From: Odiellus spinosus | Taxonomy: Eukaryota; Arthropoda; Arachnida; Opiliones; Phalangiidae | Assembly: GCA_963920705.1 (NCBI GenBank) | Contig: OY987226.1 | Location: 19,625,600-19,689,599 of the forward strand | Direction: 5' to 3' | DNA: 64,000 nucleotides | Part shown: in pieces, positions 34,114 through 46,311 of the stretch | How the letters are laid out: each line of letters starts with the position of its first letter | How positions within the stretch are numbered: the first letter of the stretch is position 1 | The notes under the pieces: model-generated | What the model saw: only the letters and a program-made list of their open reading frames with translations | The model's database searches: none | Told to the model about the DNA's origin: nothing | Position numbers and translations under genes: made by a program

Positions 34114-34588
34114 AGTGAGAATGAAAGGCCAAAACAACCTATTTTTAATCGATTAAGAATGCTAAAATAATGAGAAAAACAATAATATAACTCACCAAAA
34201 ATATTTCGTTATTTTATAAACAATTTCCAAAGTTCCGAAACTTGCAAATGCTGCGTAGCTCGCCAACTAGAGGCGAGCACGAGCCGTATTTTTTTTAATA
34301 TTCCCGTCTGATCTAGTCGCCAATCACGAGCGAGTATGCGTATTTTTAAAATACGCGTACTCGCTCGTGATTGGCGACAAGAACAACCGCAAATATTAAA
34401 AAAAAAAAAAAAATACAGGTCGTGCTAGCCTAGTTCACCGAGCTAGGCAGCCTAGGCTTAGCTTCGGAACTTTGGAAATTGATTATAAAATAACGAAATA
34501 TTTTTGGTGAGTTATATTATTGTTTTTCTCATTATTTTACCATTCTTAATCGATTAAAAATAGGTTGTTTCGGCCTTTCATTCTCCCT
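34114..34588. mobile_element. Family D TTAA foldback MITE, copy D1
   Basis: AGTGAGAATGAAAGGCC to GGCCTTTCATTCTCCCT with TTAA at 34110-34113 and 34589-34592. Nearly the whole 475 bp folds back on itself. Centre: CGCCAATCACGAGCGAGTA against TACTCGCTCGTGATTGGCG around TTTTTAAAA. Confidence 0.9.
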
Positions 34589-35121
34589 TTAAACGATACG
34601 AAATATACGATTGAAAAGACGCCTATAGCTTGTTTGGCAATTTCATTCCTCGACCTTTCACAAATAGAACGATGAGGACAACAAGCACTCGAGCAAATAT
34701 TGGACGCCCATTTGTAAGAAAATATAACTGCCGCTAAAGACGAAGCGCCAAAGAGTGGTGGCTGGCAAGCGTGCGTGTATATCGTTTTATGATGAAAATG
34801 TTGGCGTCGTTTTGTTTCAACTTTTCCCGAAATTGGGCGGGAAAAGACGAAAAGCGGCTTAATGTCAACTTAAAACAACAACAAAAAGAAACGAAAGTAA
34901 AAGTATATACCAAAGAAATAAAAAAGGCAATCCTCTTTAAAGATCCGCGAGTGACAAGTATAGAAAAACAAAATGATAAGGCGGATTACGAAATAGCGGA
35001 CAAAAAATACTCCTCATCCTCCTAAGTTTCGTTTTCAAATTCACGTTCAAAAAACAAATGATGAGAAATGGAAATAAAGGACAATTGAAAATAAAGATTA
35101 AAATAAATGTATAAGTAAAAA

Positions 35122-35857
35122 TAGAGCTAGGAATCGGATATCCATTATCTTCTATTATTCGTATATTTAAAGATAATTATTTTCGGATAAAATGTTTGTA
35201 ACTAAAAAATGAAATTTGTATATTCGTATAATTCTTAAATGTATAATGTTTACTCGAAGATAAGCGTTTGGCGCTTTATCTCCGAACAAATTACTCTTAT
35301 TCAAACGTATAACGATGGATAAGAAAATTCACATTTCCAGAATTAGTCTAAAATATAAGAAAAATATTTCAAATTGACTTTTAATTTGAAGAATATAAAT
35401 AAAACAACGAAACTAAGATTTTAAATCATCTTTTCATTCGTTATTTTTCAAGAAAATTAATTTCGAATTTTTTTATCCGAACTTTTAACGCGGATAATAT
35501 TCTAAGATAAGGCCATTTTTGGATAAAAACGGATGGATTATGTTTTTGACTATCTTCGAATAAGTTAACTCGAATAGAGATCGGGGTTTGGACAAGAAAT
35601 TTCTGATTATTTTATCTTTATTCATAATTTGAAATTATCCACGGGAAGTCTATGATAAATCCAATGTAATCGCGAATAATTTTCCAATTATTTTTTTATG
35701 ATTAACTGATTAACTGATATTTATGGATTATTTTGTTCGAACCCCCGATCTCTAAACTCGAATGAAAAATAGTCTATTTTTAATCAAACAGATAATATAC
35801 CTCAGAATTTAGTATATTTTATCCAATTAATAAAAGTTATAAGAACTCCGAGCTCTA
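35122..35857 (+). mobile_element. Family A' hAT-like MITE, copy A'1, TSD AGTAAAAA, containing B6
   Basis: TAGAGCTAGGAATCGG to CTCCGAGCTCTA with perfect 8-bp TSD AGTAAAAA (35114-35121, 35858-35865). Related to A at the ends but with its own interior (CGAAGATAAGCGTTTGGCGC). B6 is nested inside. Confidence 0.88.
35575..35754 (-). mobile_element. Family B hAT-like MITE, copy B6, TSD AACTCGAA
   Basis: TAGAGATCGGGGTTTGGAC to CGAACCCCCGATCTCTA, reverse orientation, perfect TSD AACTCGAA (35567-35574, 35755-35762) inside A'1. Confidence 0.92.
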
Positions 35858-35865
35858 AGTAAAAA

Positions 35866-36343
35866 TTGGTGAATTAAGTTTAATTTGGTTAGGTTCGGTT
35901 AAACTAAAGTTAGGCTAAAGGTTAGGATTAGACTTAATCTGTACCTTTGACTGTACTAAAAATCCATGCCTCTGACAGTACTAAAATGATTACGCGTGAT
36001 CCGTAATCGGTGTACAGGGAATCCGAGAGTGATTAGCCCCTCGTTTTATCCTTTTAGCTACAGAATATGAAAACCCGATCCCATAGAATGATGAAGGCCA
36101 CTTTTTCGAATGTAGATAGGCTCAAGCCCAAATTTTATTCTTATTTCTTATAAATTTCGATCTTTGGTATTTTGCTGATGGCGTTCAACGAGTTACCATT
36201 ATAAACTGAAATTGGCTTGCTAGTTGGGGTGCTTGAGAGGTCCTTGCCCGTCGGTCTTCTCAAAGTATACGTGTCAAGTAAAGCTGTTGTCTTGGACTTT
36301 TTTCTTTTCCGCCCGCAACAACATTCAAGACTAACTTAATCTT
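35866..36343. other. Gene-free stretch
   Basis: Short GTTAGG-type repetition near 35885-35935; nothing else recognised. Confidence 0.5.
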
Positions 36344-37222
36344 TAGTTACGCGAAAACCTGTTTTGAGTGACTTATATGATCAGAGATTTTCACCGCTGC
36401 CACTGTCAAAGCCAGGGGAGCTTCACCCCAAAATAGCAGAGGTATGGAGCCTAAGAGAGTTACCGTTGCTTACGGGAAAATTCATGGAGTAATAAAAAAG
36501 TGGAGAGCCAGACGTAAAATCATGGAGTAATTATAAACGGATAGTCAGATGTAAAATCATGGATTTTTGATAATAAAGGAAGAGTCAGACGCAAAATTGT
36601 GAATTAGGGATAATAATGGATTGGGGATTATAAAAGGAAAAGCCAGACGTAAAATCATGGAATAATAATAAAGGGAGAGGCAGACGTAAATTCGTGGATT
36701 AGGGATAATAAAGGGAGAGGCAGACGTAAAATCATGGATTAGGGATAATAAAGGAAAAGCCAGACGTAAAATCATGGAATAATAATAAAGGGAGAGGCAG
36801 ACGTAAATTCGTGGATTATGGATAATAAAGGGAGAGGCAGACGTAAAATCATGGATTAGGGATAATAAAAGGAAAAGACAGACGTAAAATCATGGAACAA
36901 TAATTAAGGGAGGTACAGACGTAAAATAATGGAGTAATAATAAAGGGAGAGGCAGACGTAAAATAATGGAGTAATCATAAAGTGGAGAACCAGACATAAA
37001 ACATGGAGTAATAATAAAGGGAGAACCAGACATAAAACATGGAGTAATAATAAAGGGAGAACCAGACATAAAACATGGAGTAATAATAAAGGGAGAGCCA
37101 GAAGTCATCATGGAGTGTTATTTTTCTTTTTTGCAACTTTTTTGCAACTTGTAACCATGGTAGTGAATTTAATTAACACCTTAACGTAAGCCGTGAAAAC
37201 AAGACGCCACGTCGCGTAGCTA
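36344..37222 (+). mobile_element. Framework repeat G2 with tandem array
   Basis: TTAGTTACGCGAAAACC left end and CACGTCGCGTAGCTA right end match G1, as do the sequences between ends and array (CACTGTCA-AGCC; TTTGCAACTTGTAA; GTGAAAACAAG). Confidence 0.65.
36480..37110 (+). repeat. 36-41-bp tandem array inside G2
   Basis: Same GAGAGCCAGACGTAAAATCATGG unit words as G1. In the 3' part the period is 36 bp (starts 37002, 37038, 37074 with CATGGAGTAATAATAAAGGG); 5' units are about 40 bp. Higher-order mixing of two unit types is visible at 36640-36870. Confidence 0.85.
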
Positions 37223-38335
37223 GAATGACCCTTCGGACCATTTTGTTTGTTTTTAAGAAAGCTTAGTCTCGAAAACGCGACGGCTGGTCGACCGAGCGTC
37301 GCAGTTAATATTTTTCGGCTTAATTACTTTTAGATAATGAGTAGCGATATTCGCTTCGTCCATAGACGCGCTTTTGACCTCTTCGTATAACCTCCCCCGC
37401 GCGATTTATCTACTGAGTAAATTAATTTTTATCTCTATAATCTTCTAATCTATTATTAATTCATTGTAAATTGTCGGCTTTCCGCTTTTTGCGAAGGCAA
37501 CTTTATACATACAAAATGTATCTATCCTATAGGGAGTATGGATGCCACGTTTTTCTTCAATAGCGAATGGTTCTCGAACTTTCCCGCCAAACTCCCCGCT
37601 AGACGAGGCTACGACTATTTTAAATGGAACGTTCAACGTTGATAAAACATACAAAAAGTTTCAAATTCGAGTTTGATCGATCCTACATCTTCATAAAAAG
37701 GGGAGGAAATTTTAAACTCTAAAGTTTATTTCGAAGGAAAATGGTTTATCGTTCCCGGAGGAGGGTTGAATCTAGGCGCGGCTCCGATAATTAAATTACT
37801 CTTCGCCAGATATTTACGTTTCCAATTTCGTAAGCAAAAAGTGACGGAGAAAATTCTTTTAACAAACGAAACTCGATTCCGCCCCCTCACTTTCCATACG
37901 GCATCGAAGTCGCGTTCGAGCTAGAGACTTTAGAAGCGTATTGTTGTGAAGTAGATTCGTGTACGTTGACTAGAGCCAAAGGGAAAGGGAAAGTGTCAAA
38001 AAAATTCCCGTTAGAATACATAAACAAACGGTATATTTTTTCACTAATGAAGGGGTGGCCTGTATAAGAAAATTAATTACTCTTTGTCTAAAAGGGTATA
38101 AGATATAATTAAAATAATTAAAATAAAGAAGGCTACTCGATCGGGCATCTGTATCTATGAAACGTTACGCTAATCGTTAGCTCGCGATTTTGAAAATATT
38201 CTCGGACCCAGCGCCACTGAATAAGTAAGAAAGCAACTAAATCTGTTAATTTGGGAGTTTCAACTGAAATGGATTTACAGCTAGAACATGTTTTCTTTCT
38301 TTTAAAGAACTCCCCTTTATTGAATAAAGAAGGTC
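37223..38335. other. Gene-free stretch
   Basis: No element or exon recognised; open frame 37445-37654 (minus) is of unknown meaning. Confidence 0.45.
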
Positions 38336-38343
38336 ATGATCAA

Positions 38344-38522
38344 TAGTGGTCCGGGTTTGGACAAGATAACCCATAAATATTAGTTTAATCAGTTATTTAT
38401 GAATAATAATCAGTTAAATATTCGCAATAACATCGCATTTATCATAGACTTCCCGTGGATAATTTCAAATTATGAATAAAGATAAACAAAAGGATATTTT
38501 CTTGTCCAAACGCCTACTTCTA
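38344..38522 (+). mobile_element. Family B hAT-like MITE, copy B7
   Basis: TAGTGGTCCGGGTTTGGAC to CCAAACGCCTACTTCTA. Flanks ATGATCAA and TTGCTCAA match at 6 of 8. Confidence 0.82.
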
Positions 38523-38653
38523 TTGCTCAAAAAGCTATGGTTTCTTCTATCAGACCCCAGTTCCTGATTTCAGAACGTCCGATCATGGATTAATTAACAG
38601 CTTCCCTGAGCCAATATTAATTAATTCAATGTTCAATGACAATTATCCAGCTC

Positions 38654-39065
38654 CAGAGCTCGGAGTTCGTATGATTGGATAAAATCCACTAAATTCTGAT
38701 GTATATTATCTGTTTAATTAAAAATAGGCTATTTTTCATACGAGTTAAGTTATTCGAAGATAAAGTAAAAAATGATTTAAAATCTTAATTTCGTTGTTTC
38801 ATTTATATCTAAGTCAATTTGAAATATGTTTCTTATATTTTAGACTAATTCTGGAAATGAGAATTTTCTTATCCATCGTTATATTTTTGAATTCGAGTAA
38901 TTTGTTCGTAGATAAAGCGCCAAAGGCTTATCTTCGGGTAAACCTTATACATTTAACAATTATACGAATATACAAATTTCATTTTTTAGTTACAAACAAG
39001 TTATCCGAAAATATCTGAAAATATACGAATAACAGAAGATAAGGGATATCCGATTCCGAGCTCTA
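38654..39065 (-). mobile_element. Family A' hAT-like MITE, copy A'2
   Basis: CAGAGCTCGGAGTTCGTATG to ATTCCGAGCTCTA, reverse complement of A'1 without B6. Flanks TCCAGCTC and TCCACCTC match at 7 of 8. Confidence 0.85.
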
Positions 39066-39071
39066 TCCACC

Positions 39072-39635
39072 TCCTCGTCCGTAAACAGACGGGGGAATTG
39101 ATTTGGGCGAAATGAAAGGCTAAAGTGATTCTGACCTTGATCTTCCTGTGATTTAAATTATGAAGTTTTACTTGGAATTGAAAAAGTTTCGGGATTTAGC
39201 CCATTCTATAGAGTGTTTCGGAGAGCGAGCGGGGGTATTTGAACTGAAAACCAGATTTTTTATTTTATTGGTGTTCAGGAGGGTACTATATGAAATAAGA
39301 TAAATGTCAGCATCGGCGTTCAAGTTTATGTTAAAGTTAACGTGATACGTGGTATAAGTCTTATGAAGACAGAGATACCTCGCATAGATGATATTGTTAT
39401 CTGGTTACTTAGAGATAATAATAGGCTACTTATGGTATCATTTAATATTAATACAGAAAAGTATAAAAATTTAAAAACTAATCTTACAGCATTACGAATT
39501 TACGACTTAGCTTTCCACTTTAGTTTAGCGGGTATTGCACGTTTAATGGGGTAGAGACGACTGGACTATTACGTCCCAATGGATGGGCCAAGTTTTTCAT
39601 TATGCGCCTCGCGTCATAACAGACGCATAACGTGT
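39072..39635. other. Gene-free stretch
   Basis: A 70-codon open frame at 39342-39554 has no family match. No element recognised. Confidence 0.45.
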
Positions 39636-39639
39636 TTAA

Positions 39640-40058
39640 AGGGAGAATGCAACCTAAAAAAAGAGATTTTTTTATCGATTTCTTATTGTTTAATTAAGCC
39701 TAATCCAACAGTAAAAAAGTTACAAACAAATATTAAACTAGAAATATATTTAAAACTTACTCGGAAAATAGGCTTAGTTGGATTCATGGAGATCACCTTT
39801 ACTCCCCCATATAAGGACATTGATCGATGGCTCTTATATGGGGAATGCAGGATCTCCATGGTCAATGTAATTGGTCGCTAGTCCTTATACGGTGAGTTTA
39901 GGATATCTCCATGAATCCAGCTAAGCCTATTTTGATGGTAAGTTTTAATTATATCTAGTTTAATATTCGTTTGCAAATTTTTTTACTGTTGGATTAGATC
40001 TATTTAAACGATAGGGAATCGATAAAAAAATCACTTGTTGTTAGGTTGCATTCTCCTT
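39640..40058. mobile_element. Family C TTAA foldback MITE, copy C3
   Basis: AGGGAGAATGCAACC preceded by TTAA (39636-39639); right end GGTTGCATTCTCCTTTT has lost its TTAA. The centre carries its own inverted segment around CTCCCCCATATAAGGAC. Confidence 0.85.
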
Positions 40059-40611
40059 TTGCTCGAGTAAGATGAGAATTTTCAATCCTGAAAAAATTGA
40101 CTTTGTGTGGTAAATGGATCCCTTTCCTGTCTCATCCCCATCCCTAGATCCAAAAAGATGGTTCTGCTTTAAAAAATGAACCGATGGCGACCTTCGCCTT
40201 GTGACAAAGTTTGGCAAAACTCCGTTCTAGTCGACGAATAACAACAGCCGTTGGCTAAAGATTTTTACATATTTATAATAGACGTCACTTAGGAATTTCT
40301 TCACCTCCTCCTACTCATCCCTCTTCCTCTTCCTGTATACCTTATGCAAATTGTGGCGCCCAAGCGGCCTAACAACGAGGGGGCGGTCGACCGATAAATT
40401 CCCGCGGGATATTTATATTTATGCCAGATTTCCCCCCAAAAAAACGGCGGGAGCTTTTTATACTGCCTAATACGAAGATGGTTGTCAGGGGTGATATATA
40501 AGCCAAGCCGTCGAATAAAATTTAAACTAAGAGAGGAAATAATTCTTCTAACAATTTAGCGCCCGAAATTGGAGAAAATTATTTTTGGTTGTTTCTGGTC
40601 CGGTATCAATC
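40059..40611. other. Gene-free stretch
   Basis: No exon or repeat family recognised. Confidence 0.5.
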
Positions 40612-40615
40612 TTAA

Positions 40616-40786
40616 AGGGAGAATGAAAGGCCAAAACAACCTATTTTTAATCGATTGAGAATGCTAAAATAATGAGAAAAACAATAATATAACTCACCAA
40701 AAATATTTCAATATTTTATAATCGATTTCCAAAGTTCCGATGCTAAGCCTAGTTTGCCTAGCTCGGTGAACTAGGCTAGCACGACC

Positions 40787-40819
<33 letters not shown>

Positions 40820-41104
40820 CGTGGCTGTTCTTGTCGCCAATTACGAGCGAGTACGCGTATTTTAAAAATACGCGTACTCGCTCGTGATTGGCGACTAGAT
40901 CAGACGGGAATATAAAAAAAATACGGCTCGTGCTCGCCTAGTTCGCGAATTTAGGCAGCCAAGGCTTAGTATCTGCAAGTTTCGGAACTTTGGAAATTGA
41001 TTATAAAATAACGAAATATTTTGGTGAGTTATATTATTGTTTTTCTCATTATTTTAGCATTCTTAATCGATTAAAAATAGGTTTTTTGGCCTTTCATTCT
41101 CCCT
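40616..41104. mobile_element. Family D TTAA foldback MITE, copy D2
   Basis: AGGGAGAATGAAAGGCC to GGCCTTTCATTCTCCCT, TTAA at 40612-40615 and 41105-41108. A T tract at about 40791-40819 sits in one arm. Central hairpin as in D1; the two copies have the central heterologous segment in opposite orientation. Confidence 0.9.
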
Positions 41105-41387
41105 TTAAAGTGAGGCCTTCATGGATTTATCATGAACTACAAATGGAAATTGAGTAGCATTTTGGAAAGATCGTTGAAAAACGATTCGAAAAAAATATTT
41201 ACATATGTCATAGAAAAAAGTATCGCCGCAATAAAAATACATATTTTATAAGTGACATTTTTCTAAATTTTGAAAAGAAAAATTCGCCGTTTTCACTACG
41301 GCCGCATGCGTACTGTTGTCTACAGTTCATTTGCGGGTTCTTTGGAACGTGTTGTTTTCCAGCGATTTTTTTTGTAAAAATACTTAA

Positions 41388-41724
41388 AGGGAGAATGTAA
41401 CCTAATAACTAGTGATTTTTTTAACCATTCCTTATCGTTTAAATAGGCCTAATCCACCATAAAAATCTTTACAAACGACCAATCGAATGAATTAGAATCT
41501 CACGGAAATCTCGCCTTAACGACGGGCCTTTGCTCATTGGTTACTGACCCAACAATAAGAAGTAATTCAAGATCTCCATGAAGCCAGCTAAGCCTATTTT
41601 CCGGGTATGTTTTAAATTGATTTCACGTTTAATAATAGTTTGTAAATTTTTGTTTACTGGTGGATTAGGATTATATAAACCATTAAGAATTGGTTAAAAG
41701 ATCCTTTGTTGTTAAGTTGCATCG
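41388..41724. mobile_element. Family C TTAA foldback MITE, copy C4
   Basis: AGGGAGAATGTAACC after TTAA (41384-41387). Left arm partly deleted; right end reduced to GTTGCATCG before TTAA (41725-41728). Confidence 0.8.
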
Positions 41725-42060
41725 TTAATTATGTTCCAGAAATAATCATATAAAGAAAAAAAGGCCTATAAATTGACATTTTAAAGCGCGAGGTACTATA
41801 GAGGGAGTAGCCGATTGGCAATTGTGGAACAGAGACGCCTTTAGAGGGTGTTAGCCTTGATCCGAAAAAATTCAGGGTTGTTATTTTAGGTGAGCAGTTG
41901 CACTTCAATTTGGGACGTTTAAGATGGTGACAAAGTAAGATATATTTGTCACATAAACAATAACTAATTGATTTTAAAAACGGTCGCGTGTTAAATATTT
42001 TAAAGTCCGTCAATTTTAATGTTAAGCTAATATTTAAATAATTAATAGTAGTAATACGAG

Positions 42061-42590
42061 CACAGGTAAATCATGCTTCAAGTTTACAACAAGGCGTATT
42101 GTGATTTGTATGTGGTTCTGAAAGTTTTGTCGTCACAGCTTTCGCCCGAGGAGAGACGAAAATATTTCAATACTTCGAAACGGTCGAGATACGGAATTCG
42201 AAATTGCCATCTCTATAGTGGTTGAAATTAGAACTAAGTAGGCGGTGCTAATATCGCGCCGAACTGTCTAAACGTTTATGGGGGTGAAAACAACTCTCCC
42301 TTCTCTCTATCGCGAAACGAAGGAGCGTGACTCGTCCGGCCGTCGCGATTTCGAGTCTGATTAACTCTAGAAAGAATACTGGACCTGACTGCCTTTTTGT
42401 ACAAAGTTCGGAATACTTAGGGTGAAAATGAGAGAATCGGAGTCACTTCATTTTGGCAGTGCATTGAGTTCGAACTCTTATGAACTCCGAGTTCAAAACC
42501 TTTGTACACCTGAGTTCGCGAGTGTCTGCCCCCTCGTCATTGACACCCGCGGTATGTCGTCTTATAAACTTGAAGGATGATTTACTTATG
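42061..42590 (+). mobile_element. Family N MITE, copy N1, probable 7-bp TSD
   Basis: CACAGGTAAATCATGCTTCA to TGAAGGATGATTTACTTATG; about 27-bp inverted ends. Flanks ATACGAG and GTACTAG match at 5 of 7. The interior (CTTTCGCCCGA, GGCGGTGCTAATATCGCGCC, TCGCGAAACGAAG) is shared with N2. Open frames here are by-products. Confidence 0.75.
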
Positions 42591-42906
42591 GTACTAGGTA
42601 ATATTAACACTTGGCGTCGTAAGGCCGCTGGTAGATTGGTAGTAAACGGATTAAGTCCGGTTTTCAATCAAGATTTTTGGACAAAAAGTATTTTTTTTTC
42701 GGCCAAATATATCTTGATTGAGAGCGCCCCTTTATATATGTATAGGAAATTAAGCCTATACCAGAGACAACCTTCTCTTCTCTACGAGCGAACTAACGTC
42801 GTAACGAGTACACTTGGGTGTTCGAAGGGATCGGCTTAGTACCAAATATATCTCCTTCCGGTTTAAAATCTGGTATAATTCGGCGTCGTCGTTTCCTAAG
42901 TGATAC

Positions 42907-43200
42907 CATAGACTAAGAAAGGGCTTCACCCTGGATACGCGACGTGCAGCTCTCTCTGCTTTCCACTGTAGTTTGCCAGATTTTTTAAATAGTTAGGGAT
43001 ATTGGTGGGGCAGTTTTCTGGCACCTCTAGCGGTCATCAAGCCAATTATCGTAGCTGCGCAGGCACGTTAGCGGTAGAGATGATGGGAAGGAAGAGCGTA
43101 CCACTGAAACGTTATAGTACCGCGTCTATCGGCAATAACAGTTACTAATGACGTAGGGAGCACGTCGCGTGTCCAGGGTGAAACCCTTTCTTAGTCTATG
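42907..43200. mobile_element. Family Y MITE, 7-bp TSD GTGATAC/GTGGTAC
   Basis: CATAGACTAAGAAAGGGCTT and its complement AAACCCTTTCTTAGTCTATG begin inverted arms of about 45 bp, extending to GCGACGTGC/GCACGTCGC. Flanks GTGATAC (42900-42906) and GTGGTAC (43201-43207) differ by one transition. Single copy here. Confidence 0.82.
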
Positions 43201-43207
43201 GTGGTAC

Positions 43208-43823
43208 TCTACTACTCTCGCCAACAGCCGAGTATATTTTGCTCCACACGAGCGGATATGATATTAAGCTCCAACCAAACAACGGACATCCAGACGCGGC
43301 AGCGACTCTTCAACTCGCATCACTCCAAAACTGACTGATTACGTTATGAGATAAAGAGAGATAGAAAGAGGGGGGAGGAGGTTATAGAACTAAAGGATCT
43401 GGTATATCTAAACCGGCTTACGCAACTATATATTCGTATACAGAGAAATCTCCGCTCTACATATCAGGTATATATAAGGACAGTTGAAGATTAATACATC
43501 TATAGAGGAAGGGTATGGCGTCAAAGTTCTCCTCGGGAATCATTTTCGCGAGTCAAGACTCGATCGACGGGGAAATTCCGCGTTCGCCAAACTAAAACTC
43601 GGGAAAGGGACACGCGTTAGTGATGGCGAAAAGGATATATTCCAATATATCAACTACAAGAACCTTGGGGCAATATGGTAAGGGAAGAACCCGACTAACA
43701 GTTTCCGTTACGTAATGTTCATCGATTATATAACGACTATTTATTATTATAATATCAACCTAAATAAGGTTGTTCAGTATACGAGTCTCATTACTGTCCG
43801 CTTTCTAGTAGTTTTATTACTCC
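43208..43823. other. Gene-free stretch
   Basis: Open frame 43484-43681 ends next to a good donor-like GGTAAGG, but its acceptor is poor and the peptide is unknown. No element recognised. Confidence 0.4.
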
Positions 43824-43831
43824 ATCTAAAC

Positions 43832-44523
43832 TAGGGCTCGGCGTTTGGATAAAATTTTACCCTTTGATAAAGTGGTGCAAAAATTTAAAAGTGGTTAAAA
43901 GAAAATCGTATCCCAGATGGGACAAAAAAAAAATATTTTTGATAATTTTGAAATAAAAGTGGTCAATATAAAAATGTTATCACGAAAAAATTAGATACAT
44001 TTATCAATAAGGACTATATTCGTATTAATAGAACAGTATCTAGCCATTTAAAGCTTGTTTATAAAGAATTTTAGTCGAAATGAATCGATTATCCACGATT
44101 AACCGCTTATTCTGATTTATCCTGGGCTATTTACCAAATTCGTAAGTTAGTTTTCGATTAAATTAAACTTTTTGAAATATTTTAAATGTGAAATTTAAAA
44201 AAAGTAATTGTTTCTAACACATTTTTTCGTAATATTTTCACCTTTAGTCCAAATAATCTATGACTGCCATCGTATTTGTTCAAAATAATTCAAAGCCAAA
44301 TTTAATGAAAAATATTATTCATTCTATCTTTGAGCGTTTGTCCATTGGATAAACGGTTAACCAAAAACAAAATATTTTTTAACGTTTAACTGTTAGTGAA
44401 AACGATGTGATGTTTTAGATAATTGTTTTTAAAGATAAAGTTTAAAATTATGAAACGGTAAAATTAACAAACATTTAGGGTTAATCGTAAATAATCGCAA
44501 AATTAGACAATCGCCGAGCCCTA
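43832..44523 (+). mobile_element. Family W hAT-like element, copy W1
   Basis: TAGGGCTCGGCGTTTGG to CAATCGCCGAGCCCTA, 692 bp. Flanks ATCTAAAC and GTCTGAGC agree at 5 of 8, and all three differences are A/G, as expected for an old TSD. A/T-rich interior without a long frame. Parts recur at 8139-8345 and 45523-46062. Confidence 0.78.
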
Positions 44524-44833
44524 GTCTGAGCCCTGAGATACGTAAAACAGGTATACTAGGAAAAAAGGTCGGAGGATATAGATTGGTGAAACATCAAAAT
44601 ATATAATTCTCTATGTACATTTGGTGTGAACGTATGCTTTTGTGCCAACCCTGCACCTCAAATATTCAAGGTTGTCAGATGAACAGTTTCCCTCCCTCCT
44701 ATTTGGCCAGTTTTCGACGCATTTTGGAAAAATAAAACGATTTAACTGAATGAATTAACAAATTTTTCAAACATTCCCGGTCTTTCCTAAATATACGTCA
44801 AAATCCTTGTTTTATTTTTGGCTCCCATTTGAA

Positions 44834-45391
44834 TAAAGCTCGGGGTGTGTTCAAGATAATCCATAAATATTTGGTTAATCAATTATTAGTGAATAATAAT
44901 CAGTTAATTATTCGCAAAAACCTCTTAAAGGCATTATCCACGATTTTTAAAGCCCCTGTAAAGTCGCTTTCTCCCTTGCTTAGCAGACGACGTTGACCAT
45001 AACAAATTGTACAGTCAAAGCAAGGCTGTGTGCATAAGGGAAAATGATTTTAAAGGGGGAAGTTCTAGAGCTTATAAGGTCTTTAAACAGAGCCTGAAGG
45101 AAAAATCAAAGGCTTTACATTTTTGTAAGAGTGATTCAGTAATAATAAGGTACTTCCTCCATTCAAACCGATTTTATTAGGGTTAAGTACGACACAATTA
45201 AGTTTTAAAGTCATCGTTTTATCCCCTGTATTATTTAAATCTTCCTCCATATTTTTCATGTCTAATAATCGATATTATTCAGTAAATTATTCGCGATAAC
45301 ATGCATTTATCATAGACTCCCCGTGGATAATTTCAATTTAAGAAGAAAGATAAAACAAACGGATATTTTATTGTCCAAACGCCGAACTCTA
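44834..45391 (+). mobile_element. Long family B element B9 with internal segment X
   Basis: TAAAGCTCGGGGTGTG at the left, CCGAACTCTA at the right, flanks CATTTGAA and CCTTTGAA (7 of 8). B left-half sequence runs to about 44922, then segment X (about 44923-45260), then B right half. A 20-odd-bp B sequence (TAATAATC ... ATTATTCGC) appears on both sides of X. Confidence 0.8.
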
Positions 45392-45522
45392 CCTTTGAAG
45401 CATAAGTGTTATTATCTTGAACAGCACAATCAAGTCTATATAAGTTTATACCGTTATTGAGGAATATATTTTACGTTAAATCAAAATGGCGTGATATAAA
45501 AAGTTATAACGAACACTGAGGT

Positions 45523-46062
45523 TAGGCGTTTGGATAAAATTATATGCTAATTTTACGATTATTTACCAAAAAACCCTTAATTATTTTTTCATTTTACGGT
45601 GATACTGTACACGTATACTCTTTATCTTTAAAAGTGAAGATATTACTTGAACGAATATCTTCAAAATTCTAGGAGAGTATTACGCAAATATGTGTTAGAA
45701 ACAATATTTATTGCATTTTTTCAAGAATCCATTCAGGTTCCATAAGAATATGGGAGCATAGCTTTAGGCTCTGGTACCATCCTCCCAAACTTTGTAACAA
45801 AAGTTCGTCTGCAATTTTCGCAACATTTGTACGCTTAGATCTTTTTTCGGGCGGCTCCATTTTTACTACCCAAAATATTATGTCAAGGTCGTTAGTGGCG
45901 CGGGTTAATAATAGATGTCAGGAGCGATTTACTTGAAAAAACGATTCTAAGCAGACAACATTTACTACAAAGTTTGGGAGGATGGTTATTGAATCGCGGC
46001 CCTCCCATATTCTTATGGAACCTGAATGAATTCTTGATTTTTTGTTAAAACGCCAAGCCCTA
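45523..46062 (+). mobile_element. Family W element W2 (shortened), containing F4
   Basis: TAGGCGTTTGGATAAAAT left end; right end AACGCCAAGCCCTA. Most of the interior is lost, and F4 occupies the middle. Confidence 0.72.
45722..46036 (-). mobile_element. Family F MITE, copy F4, 7-bp TSD ATTTTTT
   Basis: 315 bp with full ends. TSD ATTTTTT at 45715-45721 and 46037-46043, inside W2. Confidence 0.9.
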
Positions 46063-46311
46063 TATTTCTGAGTCGGTAGCCGAATCCTATATGCATCCAT
46101 TCCATTATTCCTCCTAGCTTCTAAAACTCTCTTCAATTCGTTTATACATATAGGATAAGCGCGTGTAGAGGAACCATGCACGAGATATGTATTTCAAGAG
46201 TGAGCATATATAATGAGGAACAACTCTAGTTTCCAAGTTGTCGTCAAACTCCGATGATCTTTGCCTTTTCAAAATTGATAACGACTCTCTCTCTATATAT
46301 ATATATTTATA

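Noticed and set aside
36557..37111. Repetitive ORFs with SPFIITP-type repeats
   Set aside because: Frames through the G2 tandem array; repeat-driven, not protein-coding.
43484..43676. Open segment ending at GGTAAGG, possible exon
   Set aside because: Good donor but poor acceptor (another CAG just upstream) and unrecognised peptide.
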